From assembly GCF_042433895.1 (NCBI RefSeq), contig NZ_JBHLUA010000012.1, positions 124,001 to 188,000 of the forward strand: a stretch of DNA of 64,000 nucleotides. Reading direction: 5' to 3'. How positions within the stretch are numbered: the first letter of the stretch is position 1; every line of letters begins with the position of its first letter. Under the pieces are notes generated by a model that was given only the letters and a program-made list of their open reading frames with translations, ran no database searches and was not told where the DNA came from. Shown in pieces: positions 53,371-62,865 of the stretch. Both the position numbers and the translations under genes were made by a program. This stretch comes from Mesonia maritima (lineage in GTDB: Bacteria > Bacteroidota > Bacteroidia > Flavobacteriales > Flavobacteriaceae).

Positions 53371-56300
53371 ATGGCAGCTAAAAACACACATAAAGAATTT
53401 CCGATTTCTTCTTGGGCAATTACCAACAAAATGACGGTTTTCGTAATTATCGCCATTGTTGTAATTGGCGGCTTACTTTCTTATTACAGTATGCCGCGAG
53501 AAGCTTTTCCGGAAATTGTAGAAACCAAGATTTACGTTAGTTCTGTAAACCCCGGAAACTCTGCCGAAGATGTCGAAAAATTTATTACCGAACCTTTAGA
53601 AGAAGAGTTTAATGATATCGCCGGAATTAAAGAAATCTCCTCTACAACCTTACAAGATTATTCTATTGTAATTGTTGAGTTTGAAGAAGATATTGAAGTT
53701 CCCGACGCCAAACAAAAAGTAAAAGACAAAGTAGATTTGGTAAAAGCCGAAACTACCTGGCCAACTTTAGATAACGGCGCAAAAGTAGAACCCAACGTAT
53801 TCGATTTAAATATTTCTGAAGAACAACCCATTTTAAATGTTAACCTAACAGGGAATTATACCGTTCAGGCTTTAAAAGATTACGCGGAACATCTTCAGGA
53901 TAAAATAGAATTGCTTCCTCAAATTAAAGAAGCAACTATTCGCGGAGCGGAAGAAAAGGAAGTGGAAATTGCGGTTAATGTTTACAAGATGACCGCTTCA
54001 AAAGTAAGTTTCGATGATATTATTAATTCGGTTCGTTTAGAGAATAAAACTATTTCCGGTGGAAATATTACTGAAAACGGCGTAGAAAAGAACATTCGCG
54101 TTTTAGGTGAAATTGAAAATCCACAAGAATTAGGCGATGTAGTGGTAAAACGAGATGAAGGTGTAGTTTACCTAAAAGATATTGCCGATATTAATTTCCA
54201 CGAAAAAGATCCTACCACTTTTGCTAGAGAATATGGTGACCCTGTAGTAATGCTTGATATTAAAAAGCGCGCAGGAAAAAATATGATTGAAGCGGTTGAA
54301 GAAATTAAGCAAATTGTAAAAGAAGAAAAAGAAAATTATTATCCGAAAGATTTGCATATTTCGCTCACCAACGATCAATCTATAAAAACTGAAAACCAAG
54401 TAAATGATTTGGTGAACAACATCATTTTCGGGGTAATTTTAGTAGTGGGCGTTTTAATGTTTTTCCTAGGCTTTAGAAATGCGCTATTTGTGGGAATTGC
54501 CATTCCGCTTTCTATGTTTTTATCATTTATAGTTCTTTCAAGTTTAGGCTATACGTTAAACACAATGGTGCTTTTCGCCTTAGTGATGGGACTTGGAATG
54601 TTGGTAGATAACGGTATTGTAGTTGTTGAAAACGTCTATTCCTTAATGAGTGAAGGAATGCCACGAATTAAAGCTGCCAAACAAGGTCTAGGTGAAATTG
54701 CGTGGCCAATTATTGCTTCTACCGCAACTACACTGGCGGCCTTTTTTCCATTAGGATTGTGGCCAGGAACCATTGGTAAATTCATGGTTATTTTCCCTAT
54801 TACGTTATCAATTGTATTAGGCTCTTCCCTATTTGTGGCGTTAATTATAAATTCCATGCTTACTTCTCAATACATGGAAGTAAACGAAAAAGAAGCAAAA
54901 AGAAAACGTGTAATTCGTTTGAGTATCATTTTTGCCATTGTTGGGGTTTTATTTTTAATCGGAGGTTTTGTATTCGATTCGGGTTTACTTCGTGGTCTCG
55001 GAAACTTAACCTTATTTATGATTATAATGGTTTGGGTTTACCGATTATTCCTGAAAAAAGCGGTTTATTATTTTCAGTATAAGTCATTAAAGAAATTAGA
55101 GAGTTTTTACGAAAGATTCTTAAAATTCGCTCTACACAAGAAGAAAGCCTATTTATTTTTCTTCGGAACTTTGGGAATTTTATTTTTCAGTTTTGTTTTG
55201 GTAGGTATTGTTCAGCCAAAAGTACTTTTCTTTCCTGAAAATCAACCTAATCAGATTATAACTTATATTGAATATCCTGAAGGAACGGCAATTGAAAAAA
55301 CCAATGAGCTGACCAAAAAAATTGAAGAGCGCATTTTCGAAACCATAAAGAAATATGAAGACGAAGATGGCTACAATTATATGGTTGAATCTGCTATTTC
55401 GCAAGTGGGTGAAGGAGCCGGAAATCCACAAACCGATGGCGGACAACAGAATGAAATGCCGCATAAAGGAAAAGTTACCCTTTCCATGCGTGAATTTAAC
55501 GAGCGAAGAGGCGTAAAAAGTAGTACTGTTTTGTCTGAAGTTCGTGAAGCTGTAAAAGGATTTCCCGGAGCTTCAGTAATTGTTGAAAAAGATGCTGCCG
55601 GACCACCATCAGGTTATCCGATAAATATTGAAGTTAGCGGTGAAGACTACAATAAAATGTTAGCTGAAGCTGAACAATTGCGTTCGTTTATTAAAGACCT
55701 CAGCATCGAAGGAATTGAAGAACTTAAAATTGATGTAAATAAAGCAAAACCTGAATTAGATGTTCGCGTAGATCGTCAAAAAGCGGGAAGATTGGGAGTT
55801 TCAACCGTTTCTGTGGGACAAACTTTGCGCCGTGCGATTTATGGGGAAGAGATTTCTACCTATAAAGAAGGTGAAGACGATTATGAAATAAATGTGCGTT
55901 TTAATGAAGACTTCCGTTATCAGGAAAATGCGATTTTCAATCAGCCAATTACCTTTAAAAATCAGAATACGGGCGAGTTAGTTCAAGTTCCGATTTCAGC
56001 TTTGGTAACTAAAAAGCCTACAGCTACGTTTAGTTCAATTAAACGAAAAGATTTAAAACGTGTAATTACGGTTTATTCAAATGTTTTAGAAGGCTATAAT
56101 GGAAATGAAATTGTAAGTCAAATTCAGAAAGAGCTTAAAAATTACGAAACGCCTACCGGAATCAATTTTAATTTCACCGGTGAACAAGAAGAGCAAGAAA
56201 AGAATATGAATTTCTTAATAAAAGCACTTCTTATCGCTTTAGGCGGAATTTTACTCATCTTAGTTGCTCAATTTAATTCAATTTCTAAACCGCTGATTAT

Positions 56301-56844
56301 TTTAATGGCAGTCTTATTAAGTTTAGGCGGCGTTTTCTTAGGATTGGTAATTTTCCAAATGGACTTTGTAATTATTATGACAATGATGGGAATTATCTCC
56401 CTCGCAGGAATTGTAGTAAACAATGCCATTGTGTTAATAGATTATACGCAAATTCTAATCGATAGAAAAAAAGAAGAATTAGGTTTAGAAGAAGAAGACC
56501 ACTTAACGAAAAAGCAATATTTTGAAGTAATTGTAGCCGGTGGAAAATCACGTTTGCGTCCGGTTTTATTAACGGCGATTACCACCGTTTTAGGTTTAAT
56601 ACCGCTAGCGGTTGGTTTAAATATCGATTTCTTTTCATTATTTATAGATTACGATCCGAAAATTTATATTGGTGGAGATAACGTAATTTTCTGGGGACCA
56701 TTAGCGTGGACGGTAATTTTCGGGTTAACGTTTGCCACATTCTTAACCTTAGTAGTTGTTCCGGTAATGTTCTATTTAAGTAACCGCGGAAAGATTAAAG
56801 TTAGAAAGAAAAGAGGGAAGCCTTTACAAGTTTCAAAAACCTAA
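53371..56844 (+). CDS. RND-family multidrug/hydrophobe efflux permease
   Basis: 1157 residues, starting three bases after the adaptor. About 12 membrane helices plus two large periplasmic loops. First loop residues 40-350 (YSMPREAFPEIVETKIYVSS), second 640-950; motif LVMGLGMLVDNGIVVVENVY in TM4 carries the candidate proton-relay Asp. Between the two halves, residues about 505-600 hold an extra hydrophobic pair (IIFAIVGVLFLIGGFVFDSG, LTLFMIIMVWVYRLFLKKA) common in Bacteroidota homologues. It pumps substrate from the periplasm into TolC using the proton gradient. Last gene of the operon, followed by a terminator. Confidence 0.9.
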   Translation: MAAKNTHKEFPISSWAITNKMTVFVIIAIVVIGGLLSYYSMPREAFPEIVETKIYVSSVNPGNSAEDVEKFITEPLEEEFNDIAGIKEISSTTLQDYSIVIVEFEEDIEVPDAKQKVKDKVDLVKAETTWPTLDNGAKVEPNVFDLNISEEQPILNVNLTGNYTVQALKDYAEHLQDKIELLPQIKEATIRGAEEKEVEIAVNVYKMTASKVSFDDIINSVRLENKTISGGNITENGVEKNIRVLGEIENPQELGDVVVKRDEGVVYLKDIADINFHEKDPTTFAREYGDPVVMLDIKKRAGKNMIEAVEEIKQIVKEEKENYYPKDLHISLTNDQSIKTENQVNDLVNNIIFGVILVVGVLMFFLGFRNALFVGIAIPLSMFLSFIVLSSLGYTLNTMVLFALVMGLGMLVDNGIVVVENVYSLMSEGMPRIKAAKQGLGEIAWPIIASTATTLAAFFPLGLWPGTIGKFMVIFPITLSIVLGSSLFVALIINSMLTSQYMEVNEKEAKRKRVIRLSIIFAIVGVLFLIGGFVFDSGLLRGLGNLTLFMIIMVWVYRLFLKKAVYYFQYKSLKKLESFYERFLKFALHKKKAYLFFFGTLGILFFSFVLVGIVQPKVLFFPENQPNQIITYIEYPEGTAIEKTNELTKKIEERIFETIKKYEDEDGYNYMVESAISQVGEGAGNPQTDGGQQNEMPHKGKVTLSMREFNERRGVKSSTVLSEVREAVKGFPGASVIVEKDAAGPPSGYPINIEVSGEDYNKMLAEAEQLRSFIKDLSIEGIEELKIDVNKAKPELDVRVDRQKAGRLGVSTVSVGQTLRRAIYGEEISTYKEGEDDYEINVRFNEDFRYQENAIFNQPITFKNQNTGELVQVPISALVTKKPTATFSSIKRKDLKRVITVYSNVLEGYNGNEIVSQIQKELKNYETPTGINFNFTGEQEEQEKNMNFLIKALLIALGGILLILVAQFNSISKPLIILMAVLLSLGGVFLGLVIFQMDFVIIMTMMGIISLAGIVVNNAIVLIDYTQILIDRKKEELGLEEEDHLTKKQYFEVIVAGGKSRLRPVLLTAITTVLGLIPLAVGLNIDFFSLFIDYDPKIYIGGDNVIFWGPLAWTVIFGLTFATFLTLVVVPVMFYLSNRGKIKVRKKRGKPLQVSKT

Positions 56845-56848
56845 AATA

Positions 56849-56880
56849 AAAAAGGGCTTTCAAAATTGAAAGCCCTTTTT
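56849..56880. terminator. Bidirectional terminator after the efflux operon
   Basis: AAAAAGGGCTTTCAA and TTGAAAGCCCTTTTT form a 15-bp stem with A and T runs outside. It serves the RND gene (plus) and DUF3078 gene (minus). Confidence 0.9.
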
Positions 56881-56905
56881 CTTTTTATTATAAATTATTC
56901 TAAAA

Positions 56906-57847
56906 TTAATCTTCAGGATTTATTTTATAGGTAAAACCAACGCCTAATACTTCTCTCACCTGAAAGGCTCTAACAGCATTATCATCGTAAATAGTTTGGA
57001 AAATAAAATTAGCTGAAAGATAATCGTTCACCTTCATATTTATTTTTCCGGTATAATCTAAATCGACATTTTGAGGATCTTCTAAATAATTAGAGTATAA
57101 ATTCAGCATATTTTCCATCGTTACATTTTCAACCAATGTGAATTTCGCATAAGCGCCAATAGAAGCACCAAATTCAAATCGCATACTTTCACCTTGATCT
57201 ACGCCAAAATAATCACCGTCTACATAACCCGGAACAGTGGTAAATCGATCGTCTACAAAAATAAATCGAGCTGTTGCAGGAGCAAAATTGACATGAAGAT
57301 TTTCATTCTTTTTCCATAAAATGCCAGGACCAATTTGTAAATATCCAGGCGACATAAAATGGGTAGTTTCTGTTCTAACGGTTTGCGTATCGATAACCTC
57401 TCCGGTATCTGGATCTAACACATCTTCTTCACTATATTCATATCCTTTTGCAAATTGACTTCTAAAATTTGCAAAGAAAGAATAATACCAATTGGTTTCT
57501 TCAATTTGCCAACCCGCAACAGAATTTATTTCAATTCGGTCATTGGTTTTTCGTGAGAAGCGATCACCTTTCGTTTTGGTAAGACCAAAATCACCTAAAA
57601 ATCTATTATCCCAAGTAAAATCGTCTTTTCGGTAATTTAAATCGTAACTAATGGTTGCGTTTCCGGCATAATTTGAACTTCCACCGCCTTGCCATTCCGC
57701 ATTAAAAGCAGCTTGATTAAAAAGTAGAGAAAAGGTTCCTGAACTCTGCCAACCTTCTTTTGGCTCTTCGTTTTCGTCGCTATCTTGCGCAAAGCCAGAC
57801 ATACAAATTCCTATAAAAAGTGCTAGACCTAGTATTGGTTTCTTCAT
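56906..57847 (-). CDS. DUF3078 outer-membrane protein
   Basis: 313 residues from ATG 57847 (MKKPILGLALFIGICMSGFA). The pattern FNQAAFNAEWQGGGSSNYAG, then SYDLNYRKDDFTWDNRFLGD and YSFFANFRSQFAKGY is DUF3078, a Bacteroidota family of predicted beta-barrels. A -7-like CAAAGTTA (57879-57886; TAACTTTG on the minus strand) lies upstream. It is transcribed in the direction of, but separately from, the SUF operon tail: there are 95 bases between. Function unknown. Confidence 0.85.
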   Translation of the reverse strand: MKKPILGLALFIGICMSGFAQDSDENEEPKEGWQSSGTFSLLFNQAAFNAEWQGGGSSNYAGNATISYDLNYRKDDFTWDNRFLGDFGLTKTKGDRFSRKTNDRIEINSVAGWQIEETNWYYSFFANFRSQFAKGYEYSEEDVLDPDTGEVIDTQTVRTETTHFMSPGYLQIGPGILWKKNENLHVNFAPATARFIFVDDRFTTVPGYVDGDYFGVDQGESMRFEFGASIGAYAKFTLVENVTMENMLNLYSNYLEDPQNVDLDYTGKINMKVNDYLSANFIFQTIYDDNAVRAFQVREVLGVGFTYKINPED

Positions 57848-57942
57848 AAAGCAATAATTTTTCAAAATTTATTGCCTACAAAGTTAATTTATTTCAAGAA
57901 TAGGTTCTTAAAGTTATATTAAAACTGAATTGAATTATCTGA

Positions 57943-58449
57943 TTATCGCTTCTTTTTATAGAGCGGGACTGATGAGCAAGCTTCGCCAAACATTAGACTT
58001 TTAACTACAGGCTGAAGTTTTTGAACAATTTGAATATAAGCATTTTCAGGAACGGGTTTGTTAGAGCAACCTTTTACAATTACGGGCAAATCTTTAAATG
58101 CTGAAACATCGAGTTGATCGATAATTTCTTGATAAAGACTATTTTCCAAATCGGTTAAATTTCCTAAAACTACTTTTTTAGCATAAGGTTGAAGTTCGGT
58201 AGTAATAAGCATAAAAGCCCAAGCAGGAACAATTGCGTCTGAAGTACAGGTTAGCGCAATAAATTTATTTTCGTAAACCGCCCAATCGTGTTCTTTTATC
58301 GCTTGACGAAATTCTTTTTCGCGGAGTACAAAACCTTCGTAAAGCCAGTCTTTAATATCAAAAAGTATTCGTTCTCCGTTTGGATAATATTCTTCGAGAT
58401 TAAATGTGGTGAGTTTACTTTTGGCGACTCTGTTTACAATTTCGTCCAT
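57943..58449 (-). CDS. DUF2480 family protein
   Basis: 168 residues, no signal peptide or helix. MDEIVNRVAKSKLTTFNLEE, then YENKFIALTCTSDAIVPAWA and VKSLMFGEACSSVPLYKKKR. DUF2480 proteins are Bacteroidota-specific and often follow SUF genes; the two Cys-containing spots (GCSNKPVPEN, GEACSSVP) could bind a metal or cluster, but this is inference only. It lies nine bases after the MIP18-like gene, last gene of the SUF operon. Confidence 0.75.
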   Translation of the reverse strand: MDEIVNRVAKSKLTTFNLEEYYPNGERILFDIKDWLYEGFVLREKEFRQAIKEHDWAVYENKFIALTCTSDAIVPAWAFMLITTELQPYAKKVVLGNLTDLENSLYQEIIDQLDVSAFKDLPVIVKGCSNKPVPENAYIQIVQKLQPVVKSLMFGEACSSVPLYKKKR

Positions 58450-58458
58450 ACAATATAA

Positions 58459-58785
58459 TTACAGCATTCCTAATTCTAGTTTCGCTTCTTCACTCATTAA
58501 ATCTTGTGACCACGGCGGATCGAAGGTAAGTTCCAACTCACAATCATTTACCATATCAAGTGACTTTACTTTTTCTTCTACTTCTTGCGGAAGACTTTCT
58601 GCCACAGGACAATTTGGTGTCGTAAGGGTCATTAAGATTTTTACATCATAATTTTCATTTACAAAAACGTCATAAATTAAACCGAGTTCGTAAATATCTA
58701 CAGGTATTTCAGGATCGTAAATTGTTTTTAGAACTTTTACGATTTTTTCTCCTAATTCGTTGGTATCAATTTTTTGTTCTGCCAT
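58459..58785 (-). CDS. MIP18/SufT-like iron-sulfur assembly protein (DUF59)
   Basis: 108 residues. VKVLKTIYDPEIPVDIYELG, LIYDVFVNENYDVKILMTLT and TPNCPVAESLPQEVEEKV match the DUF59/MIP18 domain with its conserved Cys in TTPNCPVAE, and the FDPPWSQDLMSEEAKLELGM end. It helps maturation or carriage of Fe-S clusters. It lies 12 bases after sufE, in the SUF operon. Confidence 0.88.
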   Translation of the reverse strand: MAEQKIDTNELGEKIVKVLKTIYDPEIPVDIYELGLIYDVFVNENYDVKILMTLTTPNCPVAESLPQEVEEKVKSLDMVNDCELELTFDPPWSQDLMSEEAKLELGML

Positions 58786-58797
58786 CTTTTTCCAGTT

Positions 58798-59223
58798 TTA
58801 ATTCACTTTGGTTTGATATGCCAACGCATACATTTTCAATTGTTTTATCATACTCACCAAACCATTTGCTCGGGTTGGCGAAAGATGTTCTTTTAAACCG
58901 ATTTCATCTATAAATTCTGTATCGGCATCTAAAATAGCTTTTGGTGGCTGATTGGAAAACACGCGAATTAAAATTGCTATAATTCCTTTGGTGATAATTG
59001 CATCGCTATCGGCGGTAAAAATTACTTTTCCGTCTTCCATATCGGCATGAACCCAAACTTTACTTTGGCAACCTTTAATGATATTTTCTTCGGTTTTATA
59101 TTTTTCTTCAATTAAAGGAAGTGATTTACCGAGTTCAATCATGTACTCATAACGCTGCATCCAATCATCAAACAATGCGAATTCATCTATAATTTCTTCT
59201 TGTGTTTCTTTTATTGTACTCAA
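58798..59223 (-). CDS. sufE: SufE sulfur acceptor
   Basis: 141 residues. Active-site Cys52 in ENIIKGCQSKVWVHADMEDG, and LLIEEKYKTEEN before it. SufE takes sulfur from SufS as a persulfide and passes it to the SufBC(D) scaffold. Starts a few bases after the end of the META lipoprotein gene and is followed by the MIP18-like gene. Confidence 0.93.
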   Translation of the reverse strand: MSTIKETQEEIIDEFALFDDWMQRYEYMIELGKSLPLIEEKYKTEENIIKGCQSKVWVHADMEDGKVIFTADSDAIITKGIIAILIRVFSNQPPKAILDADTEFIDEIGLKEHLSPTRANGLVSMIKQLKMYALAYQTKVN

Positions 59224-59226
59224 AAT

Positions 59227-59640
59227 CTACTCGTGTTTTTTTACTCTTGCTTTTACTAAAGTTTTGTTGGCATCATTTTTCAATTCAAGCGTATTTCCGT
59301 CGAACATATAATGCGAAACTTCTTCAAAGTTACTCAATAAATTGTGTTCAATTTTCATGCCATTTGCACACATTTTTCTGGTAGAAACGACTTTATTAAT
59401 TTGAACTTTGGTTTTTTCAATCGTCAGTTCGCCGCTGTAAGAATTGCAAACTATTCCTGAAATTCTATTTTCTTTCGGTGAAAAATTTAAAGTGACTTTT
59501 AATGAATCGCCAACTTGCTGCTGATTTACTTGCAACACTTCAAAATTCATTTCGCTGTCGATTATCTTACTTTCATTGCTTTGGCAAGCTCCAAAAATCA
59601 CCAACAGGCTTAAAATTGTTATTTTTCTAAATAATTTCAT
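59227..59640 (-). CDS. META/HslJ-like lipoprotein
   Basis: 137 residues. Signal peptide II: MKLFRKITILSLLVIFGACQ. The mature domain has the META pattern FSPKENRISGIVCNSYSGEL, INKVVSTRKMCANGMKIEHN and MFDGNTLELKNDANKTLVKA, with the CxS and TRKMC parts typical of HslJ-type proteins. These are envelope proteins of unclear function, some linked to stress. Its start overlaps the sufS stop (ATGA), so it is translated with the SUF genes, an odd partner. Confidence 0.75.
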   Translation of the reverse strand: MKLFRKITILSLLVIFGACQSNESKIIDSEMNFEVLQVNQQQVGDSLKVTLNFSPKENRISGIVCNSYSGELTIEKTKVQINKVVSTRKMCANGMKIEHNLLSNFEEVSHYMFDGNTLELKNDANKTLVKARVKKHE

Positions 59641-60863
59641 GATAACATAATTTTAGCTCGTTTTACAGCTTTTACAAAACTATCGATCTCTTCCTTTGTA
59701 TTATAAAATGAAAAAGATGCGCGTACTGTCCCGGGAATTTTATAATAATCCATAATTGGTTGAGCGCAATGATGACCAGTTCTTACGGCGATTCCTAATT
59801 TGTCGACAATTGTACCAATATCATAAGGATGCAAACCTTCAATATTAAACGAAATTACCGCGGTTTTTTTAGCTGAAGTTCCGAAGATTTTCATTCCTTC
59901 GATCTCCATTAATTTTTCGGTCGCGTAGGTTAATAATTCGTGTTCATATGCTGCAATATTCTCGAAACCTATTTCGTGTAAATAATCGATTGCTTTTCCG
60001 AAGGCGATTCCCCCACAAATATTTGGCGTTCCAGCTTCAAATTTATGCGGTAAACCGGCGTAAGTAGTTTTTTCAAATGTAACTTCATTTATCATTTCTC
60101 CACCTCCTTGATACGGCGGAAGTTTATTCAGCCATTTTTCTTTTCCGTAGAGCATTCCAACGCCTGTTGGTCCACACATTTTATGAGCTGAAACTACATA
60201 AAAATCGACATCCAATTGCTGAACATCTGCTTGAATATGGGGCGCAGCTTGGGCACCATCGATTAAAACCACTGCATTTTTTTGATGCGCAGCGTGAATA
60301 ATTTCTTCAATAGGATTTATTGTTCCCAACGCATTGGAAACATGATTTACAAACACCAATTTTGTGTTTTCTGAAAGCAAGTCATGAAACGCTTTCATAT
60401 CAAGTTCGCCTTCTTGCGTCATCGGGATAACGCGAAGTTTAGCACCTGTTTTCTCGCACAACATTTGCCACGGAACAATATTGGAATGGTGTTCTAAAGC
60501 GGACACAATCACCTCATCTCCTTTTTTTATTTCGGAAGCAAAACCATTCGCAATTAAATTAATACCGTGTGTAGTTCCGGCAGTAAAAATAATTTCTTCC
60601 TTTTTTTGGGCATTAAAATGCGCGCGTATAGTTTCTCGGGCTTCTTCATAAGCTTCAGTTGCTTCTTGCGAAAGTGTATGAACACCACGATGAATATTGG
60701 CATTGTAATTCTGATAATAATCAACTATCGCATCAATCACCGCGGTTGGCGTTTGCGAGGTTGCGGCATTATCAAAATACACGAGCGGATGACCGTTTAC
60801 TTTTCGTGAAAGTATCGGAAAATCGGCTCTTATTTTTTCAATATTCATTGTGCTAATTTTCAT
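59637..60863 (-). CDS. sufS: SufS cysteine desulfurase
   Basis: 408 residues. PLP-binding Lys228 in VVSAHKMCGPTGVGMLYG and the active Cys366 in VRTGHHCAQPIMDYYK are both present, as is YFDNAATSQTP. It removes sulfur from cysteine to give alanine and a persulfide handed to SufE. The ATG at 60863 is only three bases from the end of the preceding gene; the alternative ATG at 60848 (MNIEKIRADF) is also plausible. Confidence 0.95.
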   Translation of the reverse strand: MKISTMNIEKIRADFPILSRKVNGHPLVYFDNAATSQTPTAVIDAIVDYYQNYNANIHRGVHTLSQEATEAYEEARETIRAHFNAQKKEEIIFTAGTTHGINLIANGFASEIKKGDEVIVSALEHHSNIVPWQMLCEKTGAKLRVIPMTQEGELDMKAFHDLLSENTKLVFVNHVSNALGTINPIEEIIHAAHQKNAVVLIDGAQAAPHIQADVQQLDVDFYVVSAHKMCGPTGVGMLYGKEKWLNKLPPYQGGGEMINEVTFEKTTYAGLPHKFEAGTPNICGGIAFGKAIDYLHEIGFENIAAYEHELLTYATEKLMEIEGMKIFGTSAKKTAVISFNIEGLHPYDIGTIVDKLGIAVRTGHHCAQPIMDYYKIPGTVRASFSFYNTKEEIDSFVKAVKRAKIMLS

Positions 60864-60866
60864 AAT

Positions 60867-61511
60867 TTATTTGTTGATTAGCGATGCTAGATTTATATAT
60901 AAATTGAAATAAGCTCCCGCAGTAGAAGTATCGATATTTTCATTATCGATCCAATTGCTCAATCCGTAATAACCAATAATTTCAGCGCCGATTAAAGATG
61001 AAAATTGAACTCCGAATCCTAAATTTGCTCCAATATTCGTGGTTTTATAAAAGTTTTCTTCTAAATCAAAGTTATTACGCGCGTCTTCTTCATTTAAAAT
61101 AAATGAAAGTTGAGGACCCGCTAATAGATAAAAACCTTTTCCGTATTCTTTATTTACATCAAATTTCAATAAAGGTTGAAACTTGATAGAAGACTTTATT
61201 AAATCTAGTTCTTCGGATTTATAATTTCCTAAATAAATAGTATAATCATCTACATTTCTGCTATAAAAAAGATTAGCTTTTACTCCGAAGGATTCATTAA
61301 AAGAATAATCGAAATAACCACCAATATTTACCGGAAATCCTTTTTTGTTGTAAGGAGAATAACTATCGCCGGCATATAATCCTTCATCATCGCCATCAGT
61401 TTCAATTGAAATATAATTTGCTCCAAGTGATAAACCGTAGGTTATTTTTTGAGCAAAACCAAGACTACAAAACAGAAAAAAAAAGAGGAAGCTTAACGCA
61501 AAATTCTTCAT
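60867..61511 (-). CDS. Outer-membrane beta-barrel protein inside the SUF operon
   Basis: About 214 residues from ATG 61511 (MKNFALSFLFFFLFCSLGFA); the longer frame from 61526 would overlap sufD. Mature strands: GLSLGANYISIETDGD, GYFDYSFNESFGVKANLFYS, FQPLLKFDVNKEYGKGFYLL, and end LYINLASLINK. A PorT-like small barrel. It stands between sufD and sufS, so it is transcribed with Fe-S genes, but there is no evident role there. Confidence 0.7.
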   Translation of the reverse strand: MKNFALSFLFFFLFCSLGFAQKITYGLSLGANYISIETDGDDEGLYAGDSYSPYNKKGFPVNIGGYFDYSFNESFGVKANLFYSRNVDDYTIYLGNYKSEELDLIKSSIKFQPLLKFDVNKEYGKGFYLLAGPQLSFILNEEDARNNFDLEENFYKTTNIGANLGFGVQFSSLIGAEIIGYYGLSNWIDNENIDTSTAGAYFNLYINLASLINK

Positions 61512-61515
61512 ATCT

Positions 61516-62832
61516 CTACAAATCAAACCCTAAATTTACATTCAGTTTATTCGCGATAAGTTTATTGATACGCTTTTTCAATTCCGGAATTTTCACACTT
61601 TCAAGTACATTATTCGCAAATGCGTACATTAATAAAGCGCGCGCTTCTTTAGCTGGAATTCCTCTGGATTTTAAATAAAATAAAGCCTCTTCATCTAATT
61701 GACCAATCGTACAACCGTGACTACATTGCACATCGTCTGCAAAAATTTCTAATTGCGGTTTCGAATTAATCGTCGCTTTATCGCTCACCAAAATATTATT
61801 ATTGCTTTGGTAAGCATTTATTTTTTGCGCCTCTTTCTCTACGTAAACTTTCCCGTTAAAAACGCCCACCGCTTTATCGTCATAAATTCCTTTATAATCT
61901 TGATGGCTTTCGCAATTTGGTTGCGCGTGATGAACTAATGTATTGTGATCTACGTGTTGTTTTCCTTCAATAATCGTCACGCCTTTCATCGTAGAATCGA
62001 TATGTTCTCCTTTTTGATAGAAGTTTAGATTATTACGCGTTAATTTTCCGCCGAAAGAAAAAGTATGAACCGAACAATTACTTTCGTCTTTTTGTTCGAC
62101 ATACGTATTATCGATTAAAGAAGCCGAAATATTATCATTCTGAATTTTATAATAATCGACCATTGCTCGTTTTTCAGCAAAAATTTCAGTAACCGAATTG
62201 GTAAACACCGGATTTTCAGTTAAGCTCTGGTGACGCTCAATAATTTGAACATGCGAATTTTCACCCACCACAATTAAATTTCTTGGCTGAAGCATTAAAG
62301 CCGCTTCATTTCCCGTAGAAAGGTTTAAGACTTGAATGGGTTTATCGGCAACGGTATTTTTTAGAATATAAATAAAAGCACCTTCACGAGAAAATGCGGT
62401 ATTCAACGAATTTAAACTGTCGTCGCTAGGAGCTATTTTATTGAAATATTTCTCCATAATGTCTTTGTACTTCGGTTTGTCTAAAGCCGAAGACATTAAA
62501 CACGCATCTATTTTATCATGCGTAGTTTGTGATAAATGTGAAGAATAAATTCCGTCGATAAAAACAATGGTATATGCATCGATATCGTGAATCAGGTATT
62601 TTTTTACATCACGATATTCGATTGTACTTTCTTTTTTAGGAAAAATACTGTAATCTTCTTTTAAAATTGAATTTAAGGAAGTGTATTTCCAAGCTTCGTC
62701 TTTTCGCGTAGGAAACCCTTTTTGTTCAAAATTTTTAAGCGCTTTATTTCGAATAGTATGAATATCGCTACCGACATCTACTTGTTCTTCAAAAGCGAAA
62801 AAGGAAGAAATTAATTTATCTTTTAAACTCAT
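61516..62832 (-). CDS. sufD: SufD scaffold protein
   Basis: 438 residues. The right-handed beta-helix core with KVYVEKEAQKINAYQSNNNI, DDVQCSHGCTIGQLDEEALF (conserved Cys-His) and YLKSRGIPAKEARALLMYAF identifies SufD. It forms the SufBCD complex for Fe-S cluster assembly. It lies 33 bases after sufC on the same strand. Confidence 0.94.
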   Translation of the reverse strand: MSLKDKLISSFFAFEEQVDVGSDIHTIRNKALKNFEQKGFPTRKDEAWKYTSLNSILKEDYSIFPKKESTIEYRDVKKYLIHDIDAYTIVFIDGIYSSHLSQTTHDKIDACLMSSALDKPKYKDIMEKYFNKIAPSDDSLNSLNTAFSREGAFIYILKNTVADKPIQVLNLSTGNEAALMLQPRNLIVVGENSHVQIIERHQSLTENPVFTNSVTEIFAEKRAMVDYYKIQNDNISASLIDNTYVEQKDESNCSVHTFSFGGKLTRNNLNFYQKGEHIDSTMKGVTIIEGKQHVDHNTLVHHAQPNCESHQDYKGIYDDKAVGVFNGKVYVEKEAQKINAYQSNNNILVSDKATINSKPQLEIFADDVQCSHGCTIGQLDEEALFYLKSRGIPAKEARALLMYAFANNVLESVKIPELKKRINKLIANKLNVNLGFDL

Positions 62833-62865
62833 AGTTTATTTTTTGAGGATTTAGGCAAAATGGTT

